Below are positions 36,435-45,679 of a stretch of DNA of 64,000 nucleotides, one piece after another (within the stretch, counting starts at the first letter, position 1; each line of letters opens with the position of its first letter). Source of the DNA: an uncultured Eubacteriales bacterium (GTDB lineage Bacteria > Bacillota > Clostridia > Lachnospirales > Cellulosilyticaceae); assembly GCA_900551325.1 (NCBI GenBank), contig URVM01000002.1, positions 186,001 to 250,000 of the forward strand, given 5' to 3'. A program made the translations under genes and the position numbers. Below the pieces are notes generated by a model. It had not been told where the DNA came from. It saw only the letters and a program-made list of their open reading frames with translations, and did no database searches.

Positions 36435-38768
36435 TTACTCTTGTTCTTTTGCTTCTTCTTTTACTTCTTCTTTTACTTCTTTACCGTCTACTACTTTTAC
36501 TTCTCCATTTAATGATGTAATTAAAGCATCATATGACCAAAGTTCTTTCACTAACTTACCATCAAAGTTTTCGTATGCAACATTCACTTCTGGAATAGAA
36601 GTATCTACACCCCAGTTTAATGTAAATCCACCTCTGTTATCTGAACAGAAAGTATCTAAGAATGAAGCTGCATCTAATGTTGAACCAGAAATACCTCCAA
36701 TTGCAGTATCAAATTCACCAATCATCATATGATCATAGTAAATACCTGGGAATTCTTTTGGTAAAGTATCTACTGTTACTTTAATATTGTGTTTTGTACT
36801 ATTAAATGCTGCTTCCATAGCATCCTTAATATAAGCAGCCATTAAAGCTTGTGTTTCACTACCACTAAAGTAGTAGAATTCGATTTTAATAGTATCACCA
36901 CTCTTATACTTGCCATCAGCTACTAAAGCATCTAACGCCTTGTCATAGTATGCTTTTGCAGCATCTAAGTTATAACCATAAGTTGAAGGTGAAAGATCAG
37001 CACCTACTGATTTTCCTTGTGGTGTACTTCTATAAGTTTCACCTGTTTCAGCTTCTACTACATAAGCATCTGAGAAGAGATACATCATTGGTTGTGAAGT
37101 TTTCATAACTTCTGTAGCAAGTTTCTTTCTATCCATTGCATGGAATAAAGCTTTCTTAAAGTCTTGATTTGCAAGTATTGGTTCTGGTTCCCATGTACTT
37201 TCTGGGAATTTTGCCACTTGCCCTTCTTTTGAACCTGTACCATTAAGCATAATTCTAAATGTTGTTGCACCTGGAATATGCTTAAGACCTGGATGTGACT
37301 TATATTCTTCATAATTAGTTGCTGGTAAGCCTACAGCATCCAATTTTCCTGCTATGAACTCTTGGAAACGCATTTCTGCATCTGCAATAACTGTCATAGT
37401 TCTACCTGTATAGAAATATTTATTTGCATCGTGGAACTTATCATTTTTCTTAAATCTTATAATCTTATCGCTTTCATAGTAATCTACATAGTAAACACCA
37501 TGATATGCAATTGACTTTTCATCAACACCAAATTGATCTCCTAAAGCATTGTATAACTCCATATGAATTGGTGTTGTTACAAATGAACTTAAGAAGTACT
37601 TCACATTCCACTGTGATTGATCATCTACAAACTCAAATTGGAGAGTACTGTCATCAATTAACTTGATACCAACATCTTCCCATTTAACTAATCCATCAAC
37701 AAACTCTTGAGCATTTACAACTTTACTGCTACTTGTACAGAAGTCTCCACCACCACTTATAGCTCTAAACCATTTTTGTTCAAGTGCAACCTTATAGGTT
37801 TCATAGAAGTCAGTTGCAGTAATCTTCATATCTGTTATCTTTGATGTATCAGTCTTTGGATTAAATTTCCACTCAAGACCATCTTTTATTTTAATTTGCC
37901 ATTTCTTTGATACTAATTTACCACTTTCTAATTTACGACCCTCTACTGCTATTGGATCCTCAGATGCCATTGAAGGATTTAAAGCATATCCTGTCTTATC
38001 TGCATTAAATTCATATGCATATAAAGAATCATAATAGTGAGTCATAACATCAGAAGTAGTCGAATCATCATATTTCCATTGATTCCAAGCAGAAGGGTTT
38101 TGACCAATAGCCTCTCTCAAAGTAAATTCTCCTGCTTTTCCTGGCTTACCATCTTCCATAACTACTTTACTATCATCAGCAGACATAGTTGAGACAGATG
38201 TACCATAACCCATAATTGGTACATAATCTTTTACCGCAAGTTGCATTCTTCCAGAATAAAGAGCATATTGTGCATTTGCAAAAACTGGTACACCAGCAAA
38301 CTGGTTATGTAACAGATAGTCTTCAGCAACTGCCATTAAAGTATTTCTAAGCTTAGCATCTGCAAACTTAAAGTTGTAAGTACCATTTGCTACAGTAGCT
38401 TGAACAGGTGTTACTGTTACAACACGTTTTACAGATACATTAGTACCTTTTAAAGAATAGGTTAATTCATAATCTCCAGCCTTTAATGTATTGACTTCAC
38501 CTTTAACTTCAATATCAGCAGTTAAATCTTTCCCATCTGCTCCTTGTGCCGCTACCCCTGCAAGTGGATCAAATACAGTAAGTTCCGCTATAGAAACATT
38601 TTCTGCACCTGTAATAGTCCCTTTAACAGCTTCTTCGCTCTTTTCTCCTTGCTTATTGATTTCCTTGTCGTTTCCATTTGCACCGTTATTACTACATCCT
38701 GTAAGCGAACTTATCCCCATCATCGAAGCAAGTAACCACATGCAAAGTTTTGAACCTTTTCTTTTCAT
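36435..38768 (-). CDS. oppA: Oligopeptide-binding lipoprotein OppA, enlarged
   Basis: 777-residue family 5 (peptide) solute-binding lipoprotein, against about 540 for typical OppA. The lipobox SLTGC puts the lipid cysteine at residue 25. An N-terminal region (about 60-130) looks like an added domain. The SBP_bac_5 core follows, with LKFNPK-like LEWKFNPKTDTSKITDMKI, KKALFHAMDRKKLATEVM and a Lys/Glu tail at the C-terminus. The ATG at 38768 has GGGGAGA upstream and a proper signal peptide. An upstream in-frame ATG at 38849 would put 27 residues before it and is rejected. First gene of the operon. Confidence 0.9.
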   Translation of the reverse strand: MKRKGSKLCMWLLASMMGISSLTGCSNNGANGNDKEINKQGEKSEEAVKGTITGAENVSIAELTVFDPLAGVAAQGADGKDLTADIEVKGEVNTLKAGDYELTYSLKGTNVSVKRVVTVTPVQATVANGTYNFKFADAKLRNTLMAVAEDYLLHNQFAGVPVFANAQYALYSGRMQLAVKDYVPIMGYGTSVSTMSADDSKVVMEDGKPGKAGEFTLREAIGQNPSAWNQWKYDDSTTSDVMTHYYDSLYAYEFNADKTGYALNPSMASEDPIAVEGRKLESGKLVSKKWQIKIKDGLEWKFNPKTDTSKITDMKITATDFYETYKVALEQKWFRAISGGGDFCTSSSKVVNAQEFVDGLVKWEDVGIKLIDDSTLQFEFVDDQSQWNVKYFLSSFVTTPIHMELYNALGDQFGVDEKSIAYHGVYYVDYYESDKIIRFKKNDKFHDANKYFYTGRTMTVIADAEMRFQEFIAGKLDAVGLPATNYEEYKSHPGLKHIPGATTFRIMLNGTGSKEGQVAKFPESTWEPEPILANQDFKKALFHAMDRKKLATEVMKTSQPMMYLFSDAYVVEAETGETYRSTPQGKSVGADLSPSTYGYNLDAAKAYYDKALDALVADGKYKSGDTIKIEFYYFSGSETQALMAAYIKDAMEAAFNSTKHNIKVTVDTLPKEFPGIYYDHMMIGEFDTAIGGISGSTLDAASFLDTFCSDNRGGFTLNWGVDTSIPEVNVAYENFDGKLVKELWSYDALITSLNGEVKVVDGKEVKEEVKEEAKEQE

Positions 38769-38941
38769 ACTATCTCCCCTTCTTTTTAATATTTTTAGTT
38801 GCATTATTCCACAACTATTTAAAGATTTATTATATAATGCTTTCAACATGAAGTACCTTCAAATAAGTTCATATTATTTCCACAAAATCGAAAGCAAAAT
38901 ATACATTGTTTAAAATAATTTACTTTAATTAAATTTTTATT

Positions 38942-38997
38942 AATTATTTAATAAATTGTATCACTTATAATGTGATAAATCAATTTATTAAATAATT
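38942..38997. promoter_or_regulatory. Long inverted repeat upstream of oppA
   Basis: A 17-base arm AATTATTTAATAAATTG repeats exactly as its complement, with an inner TATCAC/GTGATA stem and a 3-base bulge. 23 pairs in all around a 7-base loop. About 170 bases upstream of the OppA start, in the intergenic region. It could be a regulator-binding site or a folded leader. Confidence 0.55.
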
Positions 38998-39184
38998 TTT
39001 ATTTTTAAAACTATTCAATCATTGTATACTTTGTCATCTTTATCAAATTTCAATCATAATCTATTGTTTGTTTTTAATAACTATATTTAGATTTTTAAAG
39101 AAATAATATGAATACTTATATGCTTTTATACCTATTATGTCATACTTAACTTTTATATTTATGTAATTTAGAGATACAGTAAAA

Positions 39185-39231
39185 AAAAGACTTTCCAACC
39201 TATGATTTTACTCTAGGCTAAAAAGTCTTTT
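39185..39231 (-). terminator. Terminator of exopolysaccharide cluster
   Basis: AAAAGACTTT with AAAGTCTTTT, inner CCTA/TAGG, followed by A/T runs, about 30 bases after the last gene of the cluster (stop at 39261). Confidence 0.8.
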
Positions 39232-39260
39232 AAAAAATTATATTTGAACAATACATACTA

Positions 39261-40115
39261 TTAAACATCATATTGCATTTGTCTTTTTGCACTCTCTAAT
39301 AACTCTATAGGACTTTCCATAGAAGAATTGTATAGGCTCTGCCCAATAACTAAATCTATCTTTATAGGCCTACCTTTTTTACGCCCTTCTACATGAAGCT
39401 GATTTACTTTATCTCTTACTCGTTGATTCACCTGAATCATCCCTTGTTCGTGATTTGTAATCATCAAAATTCCCCATAGAGCTTTTTCGCGATCAATAAT
39501 ATAAACTATATCTTCTTTTCTCATACTTACTTCTAATATGTTAGATATATCCCCTATAATCTGCTGCATCTTTTCATTTCCTATCATACGTTTTATCTCT
39601 CCAGGATACTTTAACCCTACTACCATGAATACTAACTCATGTTCATATCTTTGGGCTATATTCATATAGGCCAAAGTATCGTACATAAATGCTGTATGGT
39701 TTTTTAATCCCGTCTGTTCATCTAATGTAATGAGTTCTTTTACTTGTTGTTCTAGTACTCCATTTGTTTTTTGTAGTTGAACCACTTTATTAGTAAAGTT
39801 TCCTAGGGTTATTACAAATAAAGGTAACATTATTATCCAGAAATAAATAACTTCTTTAATAGGAATTGATTTGGTCAAACTCATATATAAATAAAGGGAT
39901 AACACAATAAAATCAATACTTATTGCAATCATTAATCCTGTTGTTAAACTTGTAAAATAAGTAAATATACATATAAAAAATATACCACCTAAAACTAAAA
40001 TGTGAATCTCCTTATATGCAGGTGTCTCAACAACAAATATTATGCTAATAAATACGAGAAATAAAAATGCCATAAGGAAAAAGTCTGCTAGTAAGCTTTC
40101 ATTATTATTTCTCAT
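39261..40115 (-). CDS. Membrane protein with degenerate GGDEF domain
   Basis: 284 residues. The N-terminal half has about five short hydrophobic helices (about 10-110) resembling a small membrane sensor. The C-terminal half folds like a GGDEF domain, with DEQTGLKNHTAF marking its beginning. The active-site signature is missing: the position expected for GGDEF reads DREKALW and the metal-binding Asp is replaced in VVGLKYPGEI. It probably does not make c-di-GMP and may act as a sensor or scaffold for the polysaccharide synthase. It overlaps the BcsB-like gene by 4 bases (ATGA). Confidence 0.78.
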   Translation of the reverse strand: MRNNNESLLADFFLMAFLFLVFISIIFVVETPAYKEIHILVLGGIFFICIFTYFTSLTTGLMIAISIDFIVLSLYLYMSLTKSIPIKEVIYFWIIMLPLFVITLGNFTNKVVQLQKTNGVLEQQVKELITLDEQTGLKNHTAFMYDTLAYMNIAQRYEHELVFMVVGLKYPGEIKRMIGNEKMQQIIGDISNILEVSMRKEDIVYIIDREKALWGILMITNHEQGMIQVNQRVRDKVNQLHVEGRKKGRPIKIDLVIGQSLYNSSMESPIELLESAKRQMQYDV

Positions 40116-42247
40116 CTTTTCCCTCCTTTTCTATGCTTATTAATGAGTAACACACTCATTAAAGCTAGTAAAGTACCCACTACTAATATAGCACTACCCA
40201 AAGGTATTAAATCTTCTCTTTCACTCATTGTTTCTTTAAAATCAAATTGATTTATAGGATCTTTTTTAAATCTATAAGCAGTGACTATTTCCTCATTGGC
40301 TATATAACTATCTCCGTAAATATGCCATAGCCCTTCTAATGTTCCTAAGTAAGAGGCGGCCTCTAACATACCTTTTTCATTTACTCCACTAATAACTAAT
40401 AAGGCTCGTCCATCATTAGTGTAAGGAGATGCTAAAAGTTGTGATGTACCTAAAGTCTTACTATATTCAGGCTCTAAATTCTGCTTTTCATTAGATAGTA
40501 ATGTCTCTCCATCTTGACTAAACTTGAAAAATAGCCCCTCATTTAAATCTTGTATCATTTTATTATCTTTAAATGTTCCTACTACAATTAGATTATCTTC
40601 ACTTAAATCTGTAGAATTAGAAACTCTTGTTACTTCTAGGCTTCCTGTATTATCCTTAACAAATCTTCCTAATGTCAAAACTAAAGATCTTAATAGTTCA
40701 TATTCCGTTTTTCCTATTTCATCAGGTATGACTATATTTACTTGATTAAACTGATGATCACTTACAAAAGGTGCTGGATAATGTTCAAACTTTAGATTAG
40801 AATTTTGTTTTGTATTTAGTTTTAACATACTTTCATTAGATACGAAGGCCCAAGGTGTCTCCCCTTGTCTTAAGGTACACCATAAATCATTAATCTCTAA
40901 ATCAAAGGCTACCTTTACATTGAATCCTCCTGCTATCTTAATATCTAATGGAATATCTAAAATAAGCTCATCTTCATTAGCTTGTGCTAAACTTAATTTT
41001 TTACTTCCTACAGGATAATCGTTAATATAAACTGTCACAAGAGAACGCTCAAAATCTAGGTTTTCTGAATATCTCATCTTCAAATAGATTTGACTTGAAT
41101 CCGTTAATATACGATTCTTAGGTAAATCAACATAGAATTCCGTAGCTCTTCTAAAAGCCCCTTTAACATAGCTGCCCTCTTGGGTCAGTCCATAATATTG
41201 AAAATCTTTTTCTAATCTATTTGCTACATCATCTAATGGTTTAACCCACTTTTCTTTGTCTTTTAATTGACTCATCAGATCAGGATTACCCATTAGTTGA
41301 CCTATTTTTGTAAGAGCTTCTGGTTCATCTCCTACAATTAATAGAATATGCTTATTGGTTTGCAGATTGATTAATTTCATTAAGCCTGCCTGCTTAGCTT
41401 CTTCTAACTCCCTACTTTCTAACAAATCCTTAAATTGTGAAGGCAACTCTGCTAGTGTAGACACATAAATAACAAATTCCTTATCCTCTAGTTCATCTAA
41501 ATCTCTAACTTCTTCAAACTCTATCTGATTATAATTCAAGGTAGCTCTTGGTGCTAAACCAGCTAAGGTGTTTAATGCAACAGATAGTGTATGATCACTT
41601 GGATGAGAGGGCACTGCTACTAAACTCTTTTCATATTCTAAACTATAAATAGATGTGATTGCTTTATAAAAATCTGCAATATTTTGGATTTGTGTAGTAG
41701 GTTTATATTTTACTTCTACCACACTTTCTTTATAAATATTCATCCAGTTAGCCGCAGCTACATCATCCACGCAAGGTAATCCTTCTTCTGTACGTATATA
41801 ATTCTCTAGCGTTATTGTATTAGTCCCTTCTTTTAAATACTCCTTAGGGATGGTTATTTGAAGCTGTTGCCTTGATTTATTACCATACTTTAGCCTTTCA
41901 CTATAAAATCTTGTCCCATTAATGGATAATGTCATATGAGACAAATACTCATCTGCTAAAGGTGTAATACTATAATTTAAAGTCATTACACATTCCTTAA
42001 TATTCCACTCATCTATAGAGAACGTTTCATGAATTTCTGAAAATACTCCCTGTATATCATAATCCTTTTTAAATTCTTCCTCATGTATATAATAGTTATT
42101 CTTATTAACTTGTATAACTTGATTATCTATAGGTGTCCCTTGAACTACAAATGTTTGAATCACTGTAATTAATATTAAACATATGCTCAATAATCTTTTT
42201 ATACCCATGAATTGTTTTATCATTTGTACTCTACTACTTCCTTTCAT
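40112..42247 (-). CDS. BcsB-like exopolysaccharide synthase accessory protein
   Basis: About 711 residues. A signal/anchor helix is at about 18-38 and a C-terminal membrane helix at about 683-703, with a large external region between. Repeated beta-rich/alpha-beta units are seen, with NGTRFYSERL, IPKEYLKEGTNTITLENYI and RILTDSSQIYLKMRYS, as in cellulose-synthase BcsB (two carbohydrate-binding plus two flavodoxin-like domains). It should sit beside the synthase and guide the glycan out. The ATG at 42247 has GGAAAG six bases upstream and avoids overlap with the GT2 gene. An in-frame ATG at 42274 is a less likely alternative. Confidence 0.75.
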   Translation of the reverse strand: MKGSSRVQMIKQFMGIKRLLSICLILITVIQTFVVQGTPIDNQVIQVNKNNYYIHEEEFKKDYDIQGVFSEIHETFSIDEWNIKECVMTLNYSITPLADEYLSHMTLSINGTRFYSERLKYGNKSRQQLQITIPKEYLKEGTNTITLENYIRTEEGLPCVDDVAAANWMNIYKESVVEVKYKPTTQIQNIADFYKAITSIYSLEYEKSLVAVPSHPSDHTLSVALNTLAGLAPRATLNYNQIEFEEVRDLDELEDKEFVIYVSTLAELPSQFKDLLESRELEEAKQAGLMKLINLQTNKHILLIVGDEPEALTKIGQLMGNPDLMSQLKDKEKWVKPLDDVANRLEKDFQYYGLTQEGSYVKGAFRRATEFYVDLPKNRILTDSSQIYLKMRYSENLDFERSLVTVYINDYPVGSKKLSLAQANEDELILDIPLDIKIAGGFNVKVAFDLEINDLWCTLRQGETPWAFVSNESMLKLNTKQNSNLKFEHYPAPFVSDHQFNQVNIVIPDEIGKTEYELLRSLVLTLGRFVKDNTGSLEVTRVSNSTDLSEDNLIVVGTFKDNKMIQDLNEGLFFKFSQDGETLLSNEKQNLEPEYSKTLGTSQLLASPYTNDGRALLVISGVNEKGMLEAASYLGTLEGLWHIYGDSYIANEEIVTAYRFKKDPINQFDFKETMSEREDLIPLGSAILVVGTLLALMSVLLINKHRKGGKR

Positions 42248-42263
42248 TACTTTCTTTCCATTA

Positions 42264-43508
42264 CTACATCTCAAAACGTTCTGTTTTGTACCAAGTAACT
42301 TCTTTTTTTAGAATTACATCTCTTATATACATAATAAATCCATATATTGCCACAACCATCCACATCTTGCAATAAATAAAATACATGAGAATAATAACAC
42401 CTATATTACTTAAATTCATCTCACCTTTTTCAGTGGTTAGTGAAATATATGTACCTACTATAAATAAAATAAACGCCATTAACCATAAAATGGTACTAAA
42501 ACTTGCCATATTAACTGTGAGCAGGCCTATTACATTAAATATAAGAACCATATCTGATAATACAAGAGAACTTAATAATAGAAAATATATTGCTAAAAAA
42601 TACAAAATATCTATCCTTACTTTTTTAGCCTCTGAATCTAAGAGCATTGGAATATTTTTAATTAATACATATATATTTCCTTTTACCCATCTTGTTCTTT
42701 GCTTAAACCATACTTTTAAAGTTTGAGGTTCTTGCTCCCATGTGACTGCTTGTGGTAAAAACTTAATTAAATATCCCATTTTATATATTCTAAAGCTAAT
42801 CTCTGTATCCTCCGCTATAGCTTTTACATCCCATCCACCAATAGCTTCTATAATTGAACGTCTCATAATAAAATTGGTTCCAGGTATTGTGCATAGCTTA
42901 AATAATTGCCATCTTCCCGCTTGAGCCATCCATTGAAAGGATAAGGTTTCTATATTGATAAAACGGGTTAAAAGATTTACATTTTTGTTGCGCGTTCTAA
43001 ACTTTCCTACTACAGCTCCTAATTTAGGATTTTGTACAATCTCACTTACTAAATACAATAAAGCATTTTTCTCTGGTGTATTATCTGCATCATAGATAGC
43101 AATATATTCTCCTTTACAGGATTCAAATCCAATATTTAAAGCATTAGACTTTCCTTTTCCACCTATAACTGCATCCGTATTAATAATGTGTAGATTACGA
43201 CCTGGATAACGCTTTTGTAAATTTGCCAATAACTCTTCACTATTATCCGTAGAATTATCATTAATTACAATAATTTCATAACGATCCTTTGGATAATTTA
43301 AAGCAAGTAAAGATTCAACTGTTCGTACAATAACTATCCCTTCATTGTGTGCTGGTACCATAATAGACACCATAGGATAAGCTTCTAAACCTTCAAAAGT
43401 TTCTCTTTCTGTTTTTATATAGTATATATATCCTGCTACTATAAGAATAATATTTACCAATAACAACAGCCAGATACATGTAATTGCTACTATAATTAAT
43501 TGGTTCAT
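42264..43508 (-). CDS. Processive family 2 glycosyltransferase, BcsA-like
   Basis: 414-residue membrane glycan synthase. An N-terminal helix (about 5-30), a GT-A domain, then at least four C-terminal helices are visible. Catalytic motifs of processive GT2 enzymes are present: DAD (140-142), TED base EDT at 233-235 and the QxxRW motif Q270-W274 (QRTRW). There is no C-terminal PilZ domain, so c-di-GMP would not bind directly as in bacterial cellulose synthase. It adds sugars from a nucleotide sugar and moves the chain through the membrane. The product could be cellulose or another beta-linked glycan. It overlaps the next gene by one base. Confidence 0.88.
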   Translation of the reverse strand: MNQLIIVAITCIWLLLLVNIILIVAGYIYYIKTERETFEGLEAYPMVSIMVPAHNEGIVIVRTVESLLALNYPKDRYEIIVINDNSTDNSEELLANLQKRYPGRNLHIINTDAVIGGKGKSNALNIGFESCKGEYIAIYDADNTPEKNALLYLVSEIVQNPKLGAVVGKFRTRNKNVNLLTRFINIETLSFQWMAQAGRWQLFKLCTIPGTNFIMRRSIIEAIGGWDVKAIAEDTEISFRIYKMGYLIKFLPQAVTWEQEPQTLKVWFKQRTRWVKGNIYVLIKNIPMLLDSEAKKVRIDILYFLAIYFLLLSSLVLSDMVLIFNVIGLLTVNMASFSTILWLMAFILFIVGTYISLTTEKGEMNLSNIGVIILMYFIYCKMWMVVAIYGFIMYIRDVILKKEVTWYKTERFEM

Positions 43509-44332
43509 TACTTTTTCTCCTTGGCTTCTGTCTTATAAAATTTTTCTTTGTATAGGAGATGTCCTACTATAATCCCTATTCCAAGTATACATATACTTAT
43601 GCTCACTACAACTAACAGTATTTTGTTTCCTATAGTAAAAAACTTGCTATAGCCCTCCTCTTGCCCTTCTTGAGTATCTATATCTTGTAACCATTCTTCC
43701 TTACCTGAATAAATTCTATATCCTTCTTCCTCACCAAAAGATGATAATCTTAACCATTTATCATTTATCCACTCTACTATTGCCAATATTTCTTCTTGGC
43801 TAGCAGGCAAGTCATATTCAACGACTAGGTCTACTCCTAGATTTGGAAAAGGTTTTTGATTAACCTCTAGTCTCTCCAGTGTTTTAAAGTCTATCCGATA
43901 AATGTCTTCTGGTAGCTGTCTTAAAAAGATTCCTTCTTTACTTAATGCTTGTTTAACTTGTTCATCAGTACTTCTTTGTTCCTCATCTGTATTTTCATCT
44001 AGACTTGGCATACAAATAGTCCCACCTTTAGATTGTAAATAGTAGAGGACTTGTGTGTAGTTCTTAAATTGTGTCTCTTCTACAGCTTCCACCTTGGAGC
44101 TTACTTCCACTATAAAAGGGATACCATGTTTATCAAAAATTTCTCCCATGTCACACAATCTAGCTAAATCAGATAGAGGTGAAATATTCTTAATCCCGAT
44201 ATACATCTTCCCTTTAGCGTCTTGAGTAATACTTTCTTGTAAAATATCTACAGTATTCTCTACTGTCTTTCCAAAGCAGAGTACAGGTATAAGTAAAAAT
44301 GTACCTATTATCCGTATGATTACCCTCTTCAT
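43508..44332 (-). CDS. DUF2334-like membrane-anchored protein, degenerate
   Basis: 274 residues with an N-terminal signal-like helix and a C-terminal membrane helix (about 236-258), plus a short Lys-rich tail. The segment MYIGIKNISPLSDLARLC resembles the start of DUF2334 polysaccharide-deacetylase-like domains. The metal-binding Asp pair expected there is replaced by KN, so deacetylase activity is doubtful. It lies outside the cell between two anchors and probably has a structural role in the glycan-export complex. Family assignment is tentative. AAGGAG precedes the ATG. Confidence 0.55.
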   Translation of the reverse strand: MKRVIIRIIGTFLLIPVLCFGKTVENTVDILQESITQDAKGKMYIGIKNISPLSDLARLCDMGEIFDKHGIPFIVEVSSKVEAVEETQFKNYTQVLYYLQSKGGTICMPSLDENTDEEQRSTDEQVKQALSKEGIFLRQLPEDIYRIDFKTLERLEVNQKPFPNLGVDLVVEYDLPASQEEILAIVEWINDKWLRLSSFGEEEGYRIYSGKEEWLQDIDTQEGQEEGYSKFFTIGNKILLVVVSISICILGIGIIVGHLLYKEKFYKTEAKEKK

Positions 44333-44335
44333 CCT

Positions 44336-45427
44336 CTACTCCTTTCTATAAGCTAGTAATGCCATTAAATTATCAAAAGAATATACCTCTAAATTGGACT
44401 CATTTCCAAATGCACCATAGATTTTACTTTCACTATTTAATACTTGCCATTTACTCATTTGGGCAATACTTTCTTCATAAAATTCCTTGTCCCCTATCTC
44501 ACTAGCTATCATGGCACAAATAGCATAAAGTGCTGTAGACTGTATCTCTGTTACAGGCTCACCTTCTAATGAATAATGAGTATATAAATTCCCTTGAGCT
44601 ACTCTTTCTCTTAGAAAGTTCACAGCTTCTTTCGCATCATAATCTGCCTCTACTAAATGTAGAACTGTAAGACTTGCTTCTACCATATTAATAGATTCTC
44701 CAACTTCATATTGGTTAGTTGTATAGTTATATCTGGTCTTAAACATAGGAAAATGGTCCCCTATATACCCCTCTTCAACTATTTTTCCTGCCTCTTCTTT
44801 TACATCTTTCCATCTTAAATCATATTCACTCAACTTGCTTAAAGTATTTAAGTCTATATAACATAAAGTTATAAACTCATTTCCCATTTCCAGTTCCCAG
44901 TCATAAAAATCATAAAGCTTATTGTCTCTTACATTTGTCTCATAGAGCCTATTACTCCACTTTTTAGCTAAACGTGTATACTTCTTACTTTCAAATACTT
45001 CTCCCCCCTCTAATAAAGCGTCTATTATTCTTAAATCATCTATAAGTGCGTTTATATTCCAAGCCTGTCCTGTATTAGGAGTATATCTATAACTAAGTCC
45101 TTCTTTTTGATTCATCACTTTCTTTACAAAGTTCAATAATTTATCATAGTTTTCTTGATCTCTCATCTCAAGAAAATACTGCATTCCTAGTCCTTGTGAC
45201 TCACTAAGTACCTCATTTCCTCTAGCCCACTCTAATTCATATGAGCGCTGTATATAATTAGATTTTATACCTCCATCTTGCTGAATCATTTGACTTACAA
45301 GAAATTCATAACATAGTTTCTCTCTTCCTAATGTCTCCTCTACTTCTTTCTTTTTACAACTACTTAGAACTACTACAAGTATGAAACAAATTATAATATA
45401 TTTAATTATTCTTTTTCTCTTCATCAT
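44336..45427 (-). CDS. GH8-like lipoprotein of exopolysaccharide cluster
   Basis: 363 residues, first gene of the cluster. The lipobox LSSC puts the lipid cysteine at residue 24, so it is anchored outside the membrane. The body is all-helical, like the GH8 (alpha/alpha)6 barrel. SESQGLGM carries the expected general acid E76 and ALIDDLRIIDALL the expected Asp (D130 or D131). GH8 members cleave beta-1,4-glucans, as BcsZ does beside cellulose synthases. This suggests a glucan-like product trimmed during export. Assignment rests on motif resemblance. Confidence 0.75.
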   Translation of the reverse strand: MMKRKRIIKYIIICFILVVVLSSCKKKEVEETLGREKLCYEFLVSQMIQQDGGIKSNYIQRSYELEWARGNEVLSESQGLGMQYFLEMRDQENYDKLLNFVKKVMNQKEGLSYRYTPNTGQAWNINALIDDLRIIDALLEGGEVFESKKYTRLAKKWSNRLYETNVRDNKLYDFYDWELEMGNEFITLCYIDLNTLSKLSEYDLRWKDVKEEAGKIVEEGYIGDHFPMFKTRYNYTTNQYEVGESINMVEASLTVLHLVEADYDAKEAVNFLRERVAQGNLYTHYSLEGEPVTEIQSTALYAICAMIASEIGDKEFYEESIAQMSKWQVLNSESKIYGAFGNESNLEVYSFDNLMALLAYRKE

Positions 45428-45642
45428 TTGCTACTACCATTCTTATTATTTATCTTTTAATGTATAACTGTACATACTATTTAAGCTATTTATTACAATT
45501 ATAACATTAATTTGCGAAACTTAAATTTTACCTTCTATAAAATTACTCTACTTTTTATTTTACATGACACATTATATTACTTTATTTATAACATGCATAT
45601 ACTCTATTAATTGGAAATTCCATATTTTATCTAAATACTAAA
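45428..45642 (-). promoter_or_regulatory. Promoter region of exopolysaccharide cluster
   Basis: AT-rich region upstream of the GH8-like gene. On the minus strand TATAAT (at 45498-45503) is preceded 16 bases upstream by TTTAAG, a plausible weak promoter. I see no riboswitch of the c-di-GMP type. Confidence 0.4.
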
Positions 45643-45675
45643 AAACTTCCTATGTCTCAAATACATAGGAAGTTT
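45643..45675 (-). terminator. Terminator of nucleoside/isomerase operon
   Basis: Perfect 13-bp stem AAACTTCCTATGT with its complement, 4 bases after the isomerase stop codon. Confidence 0.82.
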
Positions 45676-45679
45676 CTAA

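Larger units (their letters stand above)
38769..39260. other. Long AT-rich upstream region of oppA
   Basis: About 490 bases without a gene. It holds the long inverted repeat at 38942-38997 and the terminator at 39185-39231. I see no clear promoter pair, although the region is very A+T-rich. Confidence 0.6.

Noticed and set aside
38491..38913. 140-codon plus-strand open frame across the oppA start
   Set aside because: Antisense to oppA's signal peptide and upstream region; no family resemblance.
43508..44332. Active polysaccharide deacetylase
   Set aside because: The expected metal-binding Asp pair is missing and resemblance to DUF2334 is limited to one segment.
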